A stretch of 64,000 nucleotides of DNA from Ephemeroptericola cinctiostellae (GTDB lineage: Bacteria > Pseudomonadota > Gammaproteobacteria > Burkholderiales > Burkholderiaceae): assembly GCF_003339525.1 (NCBI RefSeq), contig NZ_CP031124.1, forward strand, positions 1,488,001 through 1,552,000, in the 5' to 3' direction. The notes beneath the pieces are model-generated. The model ran no database searches. It saw only the letters and a list, made by a program, of their open reading frames with translations, and was not told the DNA's origin. Shown here in pieces: positions 17,553-25,291 of the stretch. Positions within the stretch are counted from its first letter, which is position 1, and each line of letters starts with the position of its first letter. The translations under genes and the position numbers were made by a program.

Positions 17553-17599
17553 GTCAATCTCCAAAAAAGATAAAACCGAAATGAATAGGGGTAAAATTC

Positions 17600-17622
17600 A
17601 TTACTTGCAAATTGCAAGTAAT
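17600..17622. promoter_or_regulatory. Palindromic operator between the HxlR and SRPBCC genes
   Basis: A perfect inverted repeat with 11-bp arms (ATTACTTGCAA / TTGCAAGTAAT) around one central A. It lies 48 bp upstream of the SRPBCC start and 71 bp upstream of the HxlR start. Its position and symmetry fit a dimeric winged-helix repressor, so it is most likely the HxlR binding site controlling both directions. Confidence 0.75.
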
Positions 17623-17693
17623 ATGGGTAGTTTATTATGAATGCTTGTAAAATGCAATTGATTGATGACCAAGTAAAGATGACATGAGATGAC

Positions 17694-18143
17694 ATGAAAA
17701 AAAATAAAACCAAGCTGCGTTCACATTGCCCTGTTAATTATGGCCTCGAAGCTTTCGGTGACCGTTGGGCGCTACTCATCCTGCGTGATATTATCTTTAG
17801 AGGTAAACGCACATATGGCGAATTTTTGGAATCGGAAGAAGGTTTTTCCACCAACATTCTCGCATCACGCTTAGAGCATTTGACAAGTGCTGGCATACTT
17901 CGGCTCGATGAAGATGAAAGCGATGCGCGGAAAGGTCTTTATACACTCACTGAAAAAGGCTTAGACCTCATTCCTCTGGTTTTTGAAATGATTTTATGGA
18001 GCGCTAAATATGACGATGATTCAGAAGCCAAGCACATCAGTCAATTGATTGAATTGATTCAAAAAGACAATCGTAAAATCAGCCAAAAAACCATTGAGCA
18101 AGTTAAGCGAGGTGAGGCCATTGTGAAGGCGTATGTGCTCTGA
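17694..18143 (+). CDS. HxlR-family transcriptional regulator
   Basis: A 149-residue winged-helix regulator. HCPVNYGLEAFGDRWALLIL near the N-terminus, with the single early cysteine typical of redox-sensing HxlR proteins, leads into the recognition region SEEGFSTNILASRLEHLTSA and the wing GILRLDEDESDARKGLYTLT. The C-terminal ~50 residues are an acidic then basic helical tail, longer than usual for the family. It faces the SRPBCC-EthD operon across a perfect palindrome and probably represses that operon and itself. Confidence 0.88.
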   Translation: MKKNKTKLRSHCPVNYGLEAFGDRWALLILRDIIFRGKRTYGEFLESEEGFSTNILASRLEHLTSAGILRLDEDESDARKGLYTLTEKGLDLIPLVFEMILWSAKYDDDSEAKHISQLIELIQKDNRKISQKTIEQVKRGEAIVKAYVL

Positions 18144-18496
18144 AAATGGCAATGTCATCCTCATGCATTTTGATTTTCCGTGTGTGTACGATCAGGGGGA
18201 TTAGGGTGTTTAAGCTTAAAATCGCACAAAATCTAGGCGAGTATAAAAATAATCAACATCAATAGCATCGTTATTGTGTATCCCCACCCAGTACCTAGTA
18301 CCCAATGCGCAATGAGCACGTGAGCATGACATGGGTCAATGTATTGATTTATTGACAAATATTTTATTTTTATTGATTTATATGTATTTAAACGTATTTA
18401 CTCTTTTATGTATTTTATATATTATGACGATGAATCTTCATATTTCATATGAGGTTTCTAGGTTGTTCATTGTTAATAATTCTTGGGAGAGTAATC
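18144..18496. other. AT-rich region upstream of the RTX gene
   Basis: About 350 bp, strongly AT-rich in its second half. No gene is seen. TTGACA at 18352-18357 is a good -35 hexamer, but the matching -10 is poor. TATTGATTTAT occurs at 18342-18352 and again at 18371-18381, 29 bp apart, which could be a pair of activator or nucleoid-protein sites. Confidence 0.4.
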
Positions 18497-19558
18497 ATGT
18501 CTTTAAGTAATTTTTGGTCTTATGCGATTTATGGAAGAAACTATTCAGGCTATTCATGCTCAAACTACATCTATGGCACGTCATGTGATGACAGCTTGGT
18601 GGGTGGAAGTGGTGCGGATGTGCTCATCGGTTACTCGGGCAACGATACTTTGCGTGGCAATGCAGGTAACGATGTCCTGTATGGCGGTTGGGGTCAGGAT
18701 GTGTTGGAAGGTGGTGAAGGCAATGATGCCTTGTATGGTGATTGTGGTAATGATTCGATGGATGGCAACTCGGGTTGTGATTTTTTAAGTGGTGGTGATG
18801 GTGATGATTATGTGACCGGAGGCATCGGTAATGACACCTTGTATGGTGGCTCGGGAAACGACACTTTATTGGCAGGATTGGGTGAGGATTTTGTATCGGG
18901 TGGTTGTGGTGACGATAATCTTTTTGGCGATGCTGGGAATGATACTTTGGTGGGAGGGGAGGGCAAAGACACCTTGCGTGGAAGCTTAGGCGATGACCAT
19001 TTGTATGGTTGTGATGGCGATGATAAACTGGACTGTGACATCGGGTATGACTTTTTATCGGGTGGCAATGGCAATGATTACATCACGGGAGGGGCATCAA
19101 ACGATACTTTGTTTGGTGGTGCAGGTAACGATCAATTGTTTGGTGGTGTCGAGAATGACACGTTGGTTGGTGGTTATGGCAATGACAGCTTGCAAGGTGG
19201 CACGGGTAATGATTCGTATTATTTCTCAGGTTCTTTTGGTCAAGATGCGGTGTATGATGCTGCTGGTGACAATGACATGGCCTTTTTTGACACCAGTGCG
19301 AGTAATCTGAGGTTTTCAAATTCCAATGGTGATCTCGTGGTCAGTGTGGCTTGCACGGACAATAGTGTGACCTTTGAAGGTTGGTTTGAGTCGACCGAAA
19401 ATCAAGTGGGTATCCAAGCAGGCCATCAAGTGATTCAAAACATCGATGCTTTGGTCTCATCCATGTCGTGCACGCCTGTGGTGTCGTGCTACAGCAGTGC
19501 CAGCCCAACCTATTATTCATGTGATGTTGCGCCTGCATGGTGTTGTGCTGCGGCTTAA
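18497..19558 (+). CDS. RTX calcium-binding repeat protein, cysteine-containing
   Basis: A 353-residue protein dominated by about 20 RTX nonapeptides (GGxGNDxLx) from residue ~35 to ~245, forming a calcium-stabilised beta-roll. A non-repeat C-terminal part follows (residues ~250-353), beginning DSYYFSGSFGQDAVYD and containing LVVSVACTDNSVTFEGWF, similar to the tail of haemolysin-type proteins sent through type I secretion. No N-terminal signal peptide. It is unusual in holding 13 cysteines, several inside repeats (GDCGNDS, GGCGDDN, DCDIGYD) and six in the last ~35 residues. No type I transporter lies nearby. The ATG at 18497 follows GGGAG; an upstream in-frame start at 18449 has none. No catalytic domain is seen. 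Confidence 0.88.
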   Translation: MSLSNFWSYAIYGRNYSGYSCSNYIYGTSCDDSLVGGSGADVLIGYSGNDTLRGNAGNDVLYGGWGQDVLEGGEGNDALYGDCGNDSMDGNSGCDFLSGGDGDDYVTGGIGNDTLYGGSGNDTLLAGLGEDFVSGGCGDDNLFGDAGNDTLVGGEGKDTLRGSLGDDHLYGCDGDDKLDCDIGYDFLSGGNGNDYITGGASNDTLFGGAGNDQLFGGVENDTLVGGYGNDSLQGGTGNDSYYFSGSFGQDAVYDAAGDNDMAFFDTSASNLRFSNSNGDLVVSVACTDNSVTFEGWFESTENQVGIQAGHQVIQNIDALVSSMSCTPVVSCYSSASPTYYSCDVAPAWCCAAA

Positions 19559-19567
19559 GGATTGAGT

Positions 19568-19610
19568 GAATTCGGAAAAAGCATTCATTTGCTTTTTTCG
19601 AATTTTATTT
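19568..19610. terminator. Terminator between RTX gene and mogA
   Basis: A 15-bp stem (AATTCGGAAAAAGCA with TGCTTTTTTCGAATT, one G-T pair) and a 6-nt loop, followed by a T-rich run. It lies between two converging genes. Confidence 0.8.
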
Positions 19611-19643
19611 CCATACCTGTTTTATACACTTTTGAATGGTCGG

Positions 19644-20231
19644 CTATTTTTTCTTCGGCCGAAAGGCCTTAACCACATCCTCATGCGTTTCTAAATAAAC
19701 CCCACCCATCAGTTCAATACAATACGGCACGGATGAGAAAATGCCGTGTACCAACGTGTCACCATCTGTATTTTTCACCCCTTCTAAAGTCTCTGCGATG
19801 GCCTTGGGTCGACCAGGCAAATTCAAAATCAATGATGTGCCACGGATCACGCCGACTTGACGCGATAAAATCGCTGTGGGGACGTAGTGCAAGCTGATTT
19901 GTCGCATTTGTTCGCCGAAGCCTGGCATCACGCGATGCGCGACCGCAAGCGTTGCTTCTGGCGTCACATCCCGTGGCGATGGGCCCGTGCCGCCTGTGGT
20001 GAGGATGAGTGCGCAGCTTTGAATGTCGCATAATTCAATTAACGTGCTTTCAATGAGGGGTTGCTCATCGGGAATGAGGCGTTCTTCAAATTCAACGGTG
20101 TTTTTTAATGCGCGGGTCAACCAGTCGCGCAATGCGGGTAAGCCTTCATCTGTGTACACGCCTGCACTGGCGCGGTCAGAGATGGAGACAATGCCAATTT
20201 TGACAGAGGGTAAATGGTGTGGGTGGGTCAT
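19644..20231 (-). CDS. mogA: Molybdopterin adenylyltransferase MogA
   Basis: A 195-residue MoaB/Mog protein. It adenylates molybdopterin to prepare it for metal insertion by MoeA. IGIVSISDRASAGVYTDEG at the start and LTTGGTGPSPRDVTPE at residues 78-92 are the MPT-binding signature. RGTSLILNLPGRPKAIAETL matches the conserved late strand-helix. Length and the TDEG motif favour MogA over MoaB. It is followed at lower coordinates by the RTX terminator, and it lies 149 bp downstream of moeA on the same strand. Confidence 0.93.
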   Translation of the reverse strand: MTHPHHLPSVKIGIVSISDRASAGVYTDEGLPALRDWLTRALKNTVEFEERLIPDEQPLIESTLIELCDIQSCALILTTGGTGPSPRDVTPEATLAVAHRVMPGFGEQMRQISLHYVPTAILSRQVGVIRGTSLILNLPGRPKAIAETLEGVKNTDGDTLVHGIFSSVPYCIELMGGVYLETHEDVVKAFRPKKK

Positions 20232-20380
20232 GGTTCTAGAATGAAATGTCTTAAATAATGAAATGTTTGTGTGTGGTTTGTTTCGGTTGTTTTAGATCAT
20301 TGTGGGTTTTATATTTTGTGCAAATCATCGCTCAAAATTGTAAAAATACAAATACTCGTAAAGTAACTTTTATTTTACGA

Positions 20381-21592
20381 TCAGCTGTGGATGGGGTAGA
20401 CATTTAACGTGTCGCCAACATTGACTTGCGTGTGTGGTGGAATTTCAATCAGTACATTGGCCGCAACACAGGCTGACAGCATGTGTGAGCCTTGATTGAC
20501 CAGTTTCTTAACATGCACAACGCCATCTGCATCTATGTGCATCACGCCACGCAGGAACTCCCGCCGAAACTCGGGTTGGGTTTGAGCGAAATCAGCACGT
20601 GCGGTCACCATGTGAGGCTGAGCTTGTTCGAATGACATGCCCATTAGCACACGCACCGCAGGTTCAACCAACATCTTAAAAGTAACAAATGTCGCCACGG
20701 GATTGCCGGGCAGCATCATCACGGTCGTATGAACCATTCGCCCCCATGCAAAAGGTTTACCTGGTTTGAGTAAAAGTTTCCACTGCACCAATTCTCCCGA
20801 TGCTTCTAATGCGGCTTTTAAGTGATCTTCTTCGCCGACGGACACGCCGCCGCTGGTGAGGATCAAGTCGCTTGTTGCCGCAGCGGCTTGTAAGCACGTT
20901 TCGGTGGTGGCGCGGTGATCGGGCAAAATGCCACCATCGGTGACGGTGCAACCCAATTGTTGCAACCATGTGAGCAATTGATAACGGTTGGCATCAAAAA
21001 TTTCACCTCCGATCAAACCTTTTGTGGAAGGTTCGCGTAGCTCATTGCCACTGGAAAATACCGTCACGCGCAGGGGTGAGTGGGTGAGTGCATGCGCATG
21101 CCCTTGACTGGTAGCAAGGCCGATGGCTGCGGGAGAAAGTATTTGACCCGCCTCAAGCAATGCGTCGCCTGCATGAATGTCTTCACCGCGTCGGCGGATG
21201 TGTTGGTTTAATTGTGGAGGGCTGGTGCACAGCAAAACATTGCCGTTGATTTCAGTTTGCTCTTGTGCAATCACCGCATTGCAGCCAGCAGGAATGGGTG
21301 CGCCTGTGAAAATCCGCACGGCTTGACCCATGTTCAATTCAAAATCTGCCGCATCATCGCCCGCAGCAATGCGCCCGATCACGGTAAATTCAGTTTGCAC
21401 TGCGGTTTCATTGGTGTGCAGCGCATAACCATCCATCGCACTGTTGTCGAATTGAGGTGAATCGTATTGGGCATGAATATTTTCAGCAAGCACGCGGGCA
21501 CTGGCTTCGCGTAAGGGGGTGGCATGAACGAGGGTGCGACGTTCAGCGACGGCTGTCAGCAATTGATTGAGGGCAGTTTGGTAATCGAGCAT
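20381..21592 (-). CDS. moeA: Molybdopterin molybdenumtransferase MoeA
   Basis: A 403-residue enzyme that inserts molybdate into adenylated molybdopterin, giving Mo-cofactor. Domain order is normal: N-terminal region with SPQFDNSAMDGYAL near residue 40, the beta-rich domain with IFTGAPIPAGCNAVIAQE near 92, the MogA-like domain with VFSSGNELREP, LTSGGVSVGEEDHL and MLPGNPVATF, and a C-terminal beta-barrel. It starts 12 bp after the mobA stop, so it belongs to the moaD-moaE-mobA-moeA transcript. Confidence 0.96.
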   Translation of the reverse strand: MLDYQTALNQLLTAVAERRTLVHATPLREASARVLAENIHAQYDSPQFDNSAMDGYALHTNETAVQTEFTVIGRIAAGDDAADFELNMGQAVRIFTGAPIPAGCNAVIAQEQTEINGNVLLCTSPPQLNQHIRRRGEDIHAGDALLEAGQILSPAAIGLATSQGHAHALTHSPLRVTVFSSGNELREPSTKGLIGGEIFDANRYQLLTWLQQLGCTVTDGGILPDHRATTETCLQAAAATSDLILTSGGVSVGEEDHLKAALEASGELVQWKLLLKPGKPFAWGRMVHTTVMMLPGNPVATFVTFKMLVEPAVRVLMGMSFEQAQPHMVTARADFAQTQPEFRREFLRGVMHIDADGVVHVKKLVNQGSHMLSACVAANVLIEIPPHTQVNVGDTLNVYPIHS

Positions 21593-21604
21593 AGGGTGTG
21601 TGTT

Positions 21605-22168
21605 TTAAAAGTGATGATTAGGCAAGGTATTCATGTTCACAAAATCAGATGAATTAAAGCCCGCCAAAGCAACGGCGTGATTGCTGTGCAACCACGCGCG
21701 CAAGCTTAATTGTTTGTTGGTGAGCTGATGCAGGGCAGAGGGCAGACATGAACGGCGAATCAACATGCACGCATAATGTTCAGCGTCTGGGGTGCATGGG
21801 TAAATCATATTTGCAGCACCTAAATTGTCCAATAATTGAGCGGTTAAATCCAGCGGGAAAAAGGGCACATCGCATGGCATGATCTGTACTGCATCGTATT
21901 GCACTGGTAAAATCGCCATAAAACTGGCAATCCCTGCCAGAGGACCTTGTGCATGCCACGGCTCTGCATCGCTGAAAACGGGATGACCAAAGTCTGCGTA
22001 TGTGCTCATATTGCGATTGGCACTGATCCACAGCGCATCCACTTGTGGGGCAAGTCGTCCAATGACATATTGCACCAACGGCTGATCTTGAAAATACTGT
22101 AATCCTTTGTCGGCACCACCCATGCGCCGTCCTTCGCCGCCGGCAAGGACGAGACCCGCGACCTTCAT
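21605..22168 (-). CDS. mobA: Molybdenum cofactor guanylyltransferase MobA
   Basis: A 187-residue nucleotidyltransferase that attaches GMP to Mo-cofactor, giving the MGD form used by DMSO-reductase-family enzymes. LAGGEGRRMGGADKGL near the N-terminus is the GTP-binding loop and IMPCDVPFFP in the middle the metal-binding Asp. The ATG at 22168 overlaps the moaE stop by four bases (22165-22168), which makes it a better start than a TTG three codons upstream. Its presence implies that the cell has bis-MGD enzymes such as nitrate or formate oxidoreductases, although none is in the window. Confidence 0.94.
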   Translation of the reverse strand: MKVAGLVLAGGEGRRMGGADKGLQYFQDQPLVQYVIGRLAPQVDALWISANRNMSTYADFGHPVFSDAEPWHAQGPLAGIASFMAILPVQYDAVQIMPCDVPFFPLDLTAQLLDNLGAANMIYPCTPDAEHYACMLIRRSCLPSALHQLTNKQLSLRAWLHSNHAVALAGFNSSDFVNMNTLPNHHF

Positions 22169-22644
22169 GGTTGCCAACGTTGCACCGCTTGTGCATCGCT
22201 GAGTTTGGCTTCAACCCATTTTTGAGAGCCATTGGCGCGCGATTCGCGTTTCCAAAAGGGGGCTTGGGTTTTCAGATAATCCATGATGAATTCGGCCGCC
22301 GCAAATGAATCTCGACGGTGACGAGAGCACACCATGACCAACACAATGACCTCATTCGCATGCAATGCCCCGACCCGATGGATCACCCGAACGGCTGTGA
22401 GCGACCATCTTTGCGCGGCTTCGTGGATGATACGCTCAATTTCGCTTTCAGTCACTTCGGGGAAGTGCTCCAAACATAAACCCACCACCCGTTCTTCGGC
22501 CATGCCGTGATCAAACTCACGCACCATGCCTTGAAAAGCAACCAATGCACCTGCATCACCCGCGTGCTGACGCAGGGCAATTTCCTCTTTACCCAACTCA
22601 AAGGCATCGGTTTGGATGCTGACTTTTTGCCAAAACCCCGCCAT
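22165..22644 (-). CDS. moaE: Molybdopterin synthase large subunit MoaE
   Basis: A 159-residue catalytic subunit of molybdopterin synthase. It transfers sulphur from the MoaD thiocarboxylate to precursor Z. GALVAFQGMVREFD near residue 32, LEHFPEVTESEIERI, RVIHRVGALHANEVIVLV and the late YLKTQAPFWKRE with its active-site lysines follow the family. It begins three bases after the moaD stop and overlaps mobA, showing tight coupling. Confidence 0.96.
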   Translation of the reverse strand: MAGFWQKVSIQTDAFELGKEEIALRQHAGDAGALVAFQGMVREFDHGMAEERVVGLCLEHFPEVTESEIERIIHEAAQRWSLTAVRVIHRVGALHANEVIVLVMVCSRHRRDSFAAAEFIMDYLKTQAPFWKRESRANGSQKWVEAKLSDAQAVQRWQP

Positions 22645-22647
22645 GAA

Positions 22648-22896
22648 TCAACCTCCTGTCACAGGCGGTAAAATGCCCACATCATCACCATCATGGATGT
22701 CTACGACTTCATGCTTGAGCACCCGATTGACAGCGATTTTAAAGATGCGATCAGTTTGCAATGCTGAAAACCATGGCTCGCCACGTTCGCGCAGTGCGGT
22801 CAGCAGTTGTTGACTTGTGCCGCCCGTCCAAGCCAATTGTTCACTGGCGCAACCCAGTTGATCGTGCAATGCACCAAAATATTGAATGTGTATCAT
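22648..22896 (-). CDS. moaD: Molybdopterin synthase sulphur carrier MoaD
   Basis: An 82-residue beta-grasp protein ending PPVTGG. The C-terminal Gly-Gly is adenylated and thiocarboxylated, then donates sulphur in MoaE. The core strand IQYFGALHDQLGC and VNRVLKHEVVDIHDGDDVGI match MoaD. It is the first gene of the moaD-moaE-mobA-moeA run and diverges from moaC across 156 bp. Confidence 0.93.
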   Translation of the reverse strand: MIHIQYFGALHDQLGCASEQLAWTGGTSQQLLTALRERGEPWFSALQTDRIFKIAVNRVLKHEVVDIHDGDDVGILPPVTGG

Positions 22897-22958
22897 CGTT
22901 TTTTACTTAAATGGATAAAGGTGAAACAAGCCGATGCATCCCAATTGGCCAACGGCTT

Positions 22959-22964
22959 TATAAT
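22959..22964 (+). promoter_or_regulatory. Candidate -10 element for moaC
   Basis: A consensus TATAAT about 90 bp upstream of the moaC start in the moaD/moaC divergent region. No good -35 hexamer is found at the standard distance, so the call is tentative. Confidence 0.3.
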
Positions 22965-23052
22965 ACGCACATTATCGCTCATAAATCGCTTGGGTTTATT
23001 CAGCAAAATGCCAATAGACGCGTATTTTTTCTCATGATAAGGTTTGCCAATA

Positions 23053-23583
23053 ATGAATGCCATTGTTTCTAATTCACAACTCACCCATTTCGATGCCAGT
23101 GGTCAGGCGCATATGGTGGATGTGGGACAAAAATCCGAGACCCATCGCATTGCTGTTGCATCGGGTCAGATTCGCATGTCAGCCGCAGCTTTTGAACAGT
23201 TGCAGCCCGAACGCAATAAAAAAGGGGATGTGCTTGCGATTGCCCGTATCGCAGCCATTTCAGGTTGTAAGCAAACATCACAATTGATTCCATTGTGCCA
23301 TCCTTTGGGTTTAACCCGCGTCGCAGTTGATTTTATCATCGATGCATCACTTTTTTCGGTGTCCGTTCAAGTCACTGCGGAGACTTTTGGACGGACTGGG
23401 GTCGAAATGGAAGCTTTAACGGGCGTGACCGTTGGTCTGTTGACCATTTATGACATGCTTAAAGCCGTTGATAAAGGGATGTGCATTGAAAATGTTCATT
23501 TACTGCGTAAAGCGGGTGGCAAAAGCGGTGACTGGGTTCATTCCAATGACGCCAATGATACCAATGATACCAATGATCAATGA
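23053..23583 (+). CDS. moaC: Cyclic pyranopterin monophosphate synthase MoaC
   Basis: A 176-residue enzyme acting after MoaA in the first pathway step. [20 protein letters not shown] and [13 protein letters not shown] near the middle hold the active-site lysine and histidine. [19 protein letters not shown] and [13 protein letters not shown] complete the signature. The protein ends with a short acidic tail made by a 9-bp tandem repeat (unit CCAATGATA, four copies at 23543-23578, encoding [11 protein letters not shown]). The ATG at 23053 is used; a TTG at 23044 is also in frame. A strand opposite to moaD suggests divergent control. Confidence 0.96.
   Translation: MNAIVSNSQLTHFDASGQAHMVDVGQKSETHRIAVASGQIRMSAAAFEQLQPERNKKGDVLAIARIAAISGCKQTSQLIPLCHPLGLTRVAVDFIIDASLFSVSVQVTAETFGRTGVEMEALTGVTVGLLTIYDMLKAVDKGMCIENVHLLRKAGGKSGDWVHSNDANDTNDTNDQ
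23543..23578 (+). repeat. Four-copy 9-bp tandem repeat at the end of moaC
   Basis: Four copies of CCAATGAxx in frame, the last three being nearly identical (CCAATGATA, CCAATGATA, CCAATGATC). They add an Asn-Asp-Thr tail outside the conserved MoaC fold and could vary in number. Confidence 0.8.
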
Positions 23584-23653
23584 GTGGCCTTTTTCATTTG
23601 TGGGCGGTGATGACGAATGTATAAAAAATAGCAAAAATACACTGGAGGTTTTT

Positions 23654-24091
23654 ATGGATGTACAGCAAGATTTAACCCTTAGCAAAGAGCAAATTGCCCA
23701 AGTGGTTGATCTGTTTTATGATCGTGTTCAACTGGATCAAGGGTTGTCTCAGCCTTTTTCTATTGTGACCGATTGGACCCATCACAAGGCGATCATCAGC
23801 CATTTTTGGTGGATGACTTTGGGGGGCGAACGTTACATGGATCATAAGTACAGCGTGGCACCGAAACACCGCGCTGTTGGGTTTACGCCTGATTTATTGA
23901 ACCATCATTGGCTGCCACTGTTTGAACGCACCATGCGTGAAGTCCTTCCTGATGAGTTGTCAGATGTTTGGATGGCACAAGCGCGTCGTATTGGTCAATC
24001 ACTTGAGTTGAACCACAATTATTGGTCAGCACAAACGGAGTCAGATAAAAAACAAGTGCTTGAAAATACTTTTTCTGAGGTTAAACGTTGA
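23654..24091 (+). CDS. Group III truncated haemoglobin
   Basis: A 145-residue globin of the group III (P) truncated class. FYDRVQLDQGLSQPF, then HHKAIISHFWWMTLGGERY and KHRAVGFTPDLLNHHWLPLF contain the distal residues, the conserved tryptophans and the proximal histidine region. Such proteins bind oxygen or nitric oxide and are linked to microaerobic or nitrosative stress. The start follows GGAGG at 23644-23648. It lies 70 bp after moaC and directly before a small coupled gene, and its place inside the molybdenum cluster hints at a link with nitrate or nitrite reduction. Confidence 0.9.
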   Translation: MDVQQDLTLSKEQIAQVVDLFYDRVQLDQGLSQPFSIVTDWTHHKAIISHFWWMTLGGERYMDHKYSVAPKHRAVGFTPDLLNHHWLPLFERTMREVLPDELSDVWMAQARRIGQSLELNHNYWSAQTESDKKQVLENTFSEVKR

Positions 24092-24417
24092 TGAAAATTC
24101 GTTTTGAAAAAAACACCATGCGTTGGCGCATCAGCCAAAGGGAGCTGCAATTGCTTGCGCAAGGGCAAGCATTGGGGCATGAGACCGTTCTGCCCACAAT
24201 GCAACTGCGCTTTCATGTGCTGGTGGATCAAAGCCCACCCAATGGCCGCGTTATGAATTTCGAACAAGTGCTTGAGGGTGATTGGCTGGATCATGTGTTG
24301 CTGCTGAGTCCACAAGGTCTGACTGATTTACAGGCAGACCCGCAACGTGCCTTACACGAATTCATCGATGGCATTGATGAAACAGAGCTGATGTTGGAAG
24401 TTGATTTTAAAGGTTAA
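24091..24417 (+). CDS. Small conserved protein downstream of the haemoglobin gene
   Basis: A 108-residue soluble protein beginning MKIRFEKNTMRWRISQREL and ending ELMLEVDFKG. It overlaps the last base of the haemoglobin gene (TGATG arrangement), so translation is coupled. The pattern of an N-terminal strand with an arginine-rich helix followed by a beta-rich half resembles proteins filed as DUF7009, but this is from memory and unchecked. No catalytic motif or membrane segment is visible. Function unknown. Confidence 0.65.
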   Translation: MKIRFEKNTMRWRISQRELQLLAQGQALGHETVLPTMQLRFHVLVDQSPPNGRVMNFEQVLEGDWLDHVLLLSPQGLTDLQADPQRALHEFIDGIDETELMLEVDFKG

Positions 24418-24570
24418 ATGTCACTGGCCAAGCACAAAACTTGATTGGTCACGGTGACTTGCATCACACCATGTCGTCATGGAAATGGATTGTTTTTCGC
24501 ATGGATGTCAAAGTCATCTTAATTTTTTTGATGATGCAAGCCGATTGCATGCCCGATGGCACACACCATG

Positions 24571-25290
24571 TTAATCACGATCTAAAAATGCACTCAGCGA
24601 TGTCATGAATCCAAAATCAAGTTGAGCAGCCAAATCATGGGGGGAGCCGACTGCCGTGATGCGCCCTTGATCGATCAGCACCAAAGTATCCGCCAAGTAC
24701 AACACCTCGCTCAGGGCATGGCTGACGTAAATCATTGGGATGTTGGCCTCAACATTAATTCGCTTTAAATATGGCAATATTTCATTTTTACTGCCTTGAT
24801 CCAAATTGGACAAGGGTTCATCCATGAGCAACAGTTCAGGACTGGTCAGGATGGCGCGACCAATTGCGACCTTTTGTCGTTGCCCACCAGACAGCTCGTG
24901 AGGTTGCCTTTTAAGCAGATCGGATAAACCCAACCAAGCCACCACTTGCTCGAAACTGTATTGTTGTCGTTCTTTGGGGCAACGCTTCAGGCCGTATTCA
25001 AGGTTGTGTTTGACGGATAAATGAGGAAAAAGGCTGTTTTCTTGGAACACATAACCCAGAGCACGACAGTGTGTTGGGACGAATATCTGCTCATTTTGCC
25101 ATATGGATTCACCGACACGGATGTGCCCTTGTTTGACCCGATCCAATCCGGCGAGACCGCGTAGAAGGGTGGTTTTACCTGAACCTGAAGGGCCAAACAG
25201 TGCTGTGATGCCTTGAATGGGAAGGGTCAAATCAACATCTAAATCGCATGTGTGGCGTTTCAGTTGCAGGGCGATGTGCATTGTGTTCAT
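24571..25290 (-). CDS. modC: Molybdate ABC transporter ATPase ModC, short form
   Basis: A 239-residue ABC ATPase powering molybdate uptake. Walker A is GPSGSGKTT, the signature is LSGGQRQKVAIGRA, Walker B is LLLMDEP, and the switch histidine is in VSHALSEV. Usual ModC proteins are about 350 residues and end in a molybdate-binding Mop/TOBE domain. That domain is missing here and the protein ends soon after the ATPase core (LDFGFMTSLSAFLDRD). The ATG at 25290 begins one base after the modB stop; an earlier in-frame start inside modB is less likely. It is the last gene of modE-modA-modB-modC. Confidence 0.9.
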   Translation of the reverse strand: MNTMHIALQLKRHTCDLDVDLTLPIQGITALFGPSGSGKTTLLRGLAGLDRVKQGHIRVGESIWQNEQIFVPTHCRALGYVFQENSLFPHLSVKHNLEYGLKRCPKERQQYSFEQVVAWLGLSDLLKRQPHELSGGQRQKVAIGRAILTSPELLLMDEPLSNLDQGSKNEILPYLKRINVEANIPMIYVSHALSEVLYLADTLVLIDQGRITAVGSPHDLAAQLDFGFMTSLSAFLDRD

Positions 25291-25291
25291 G

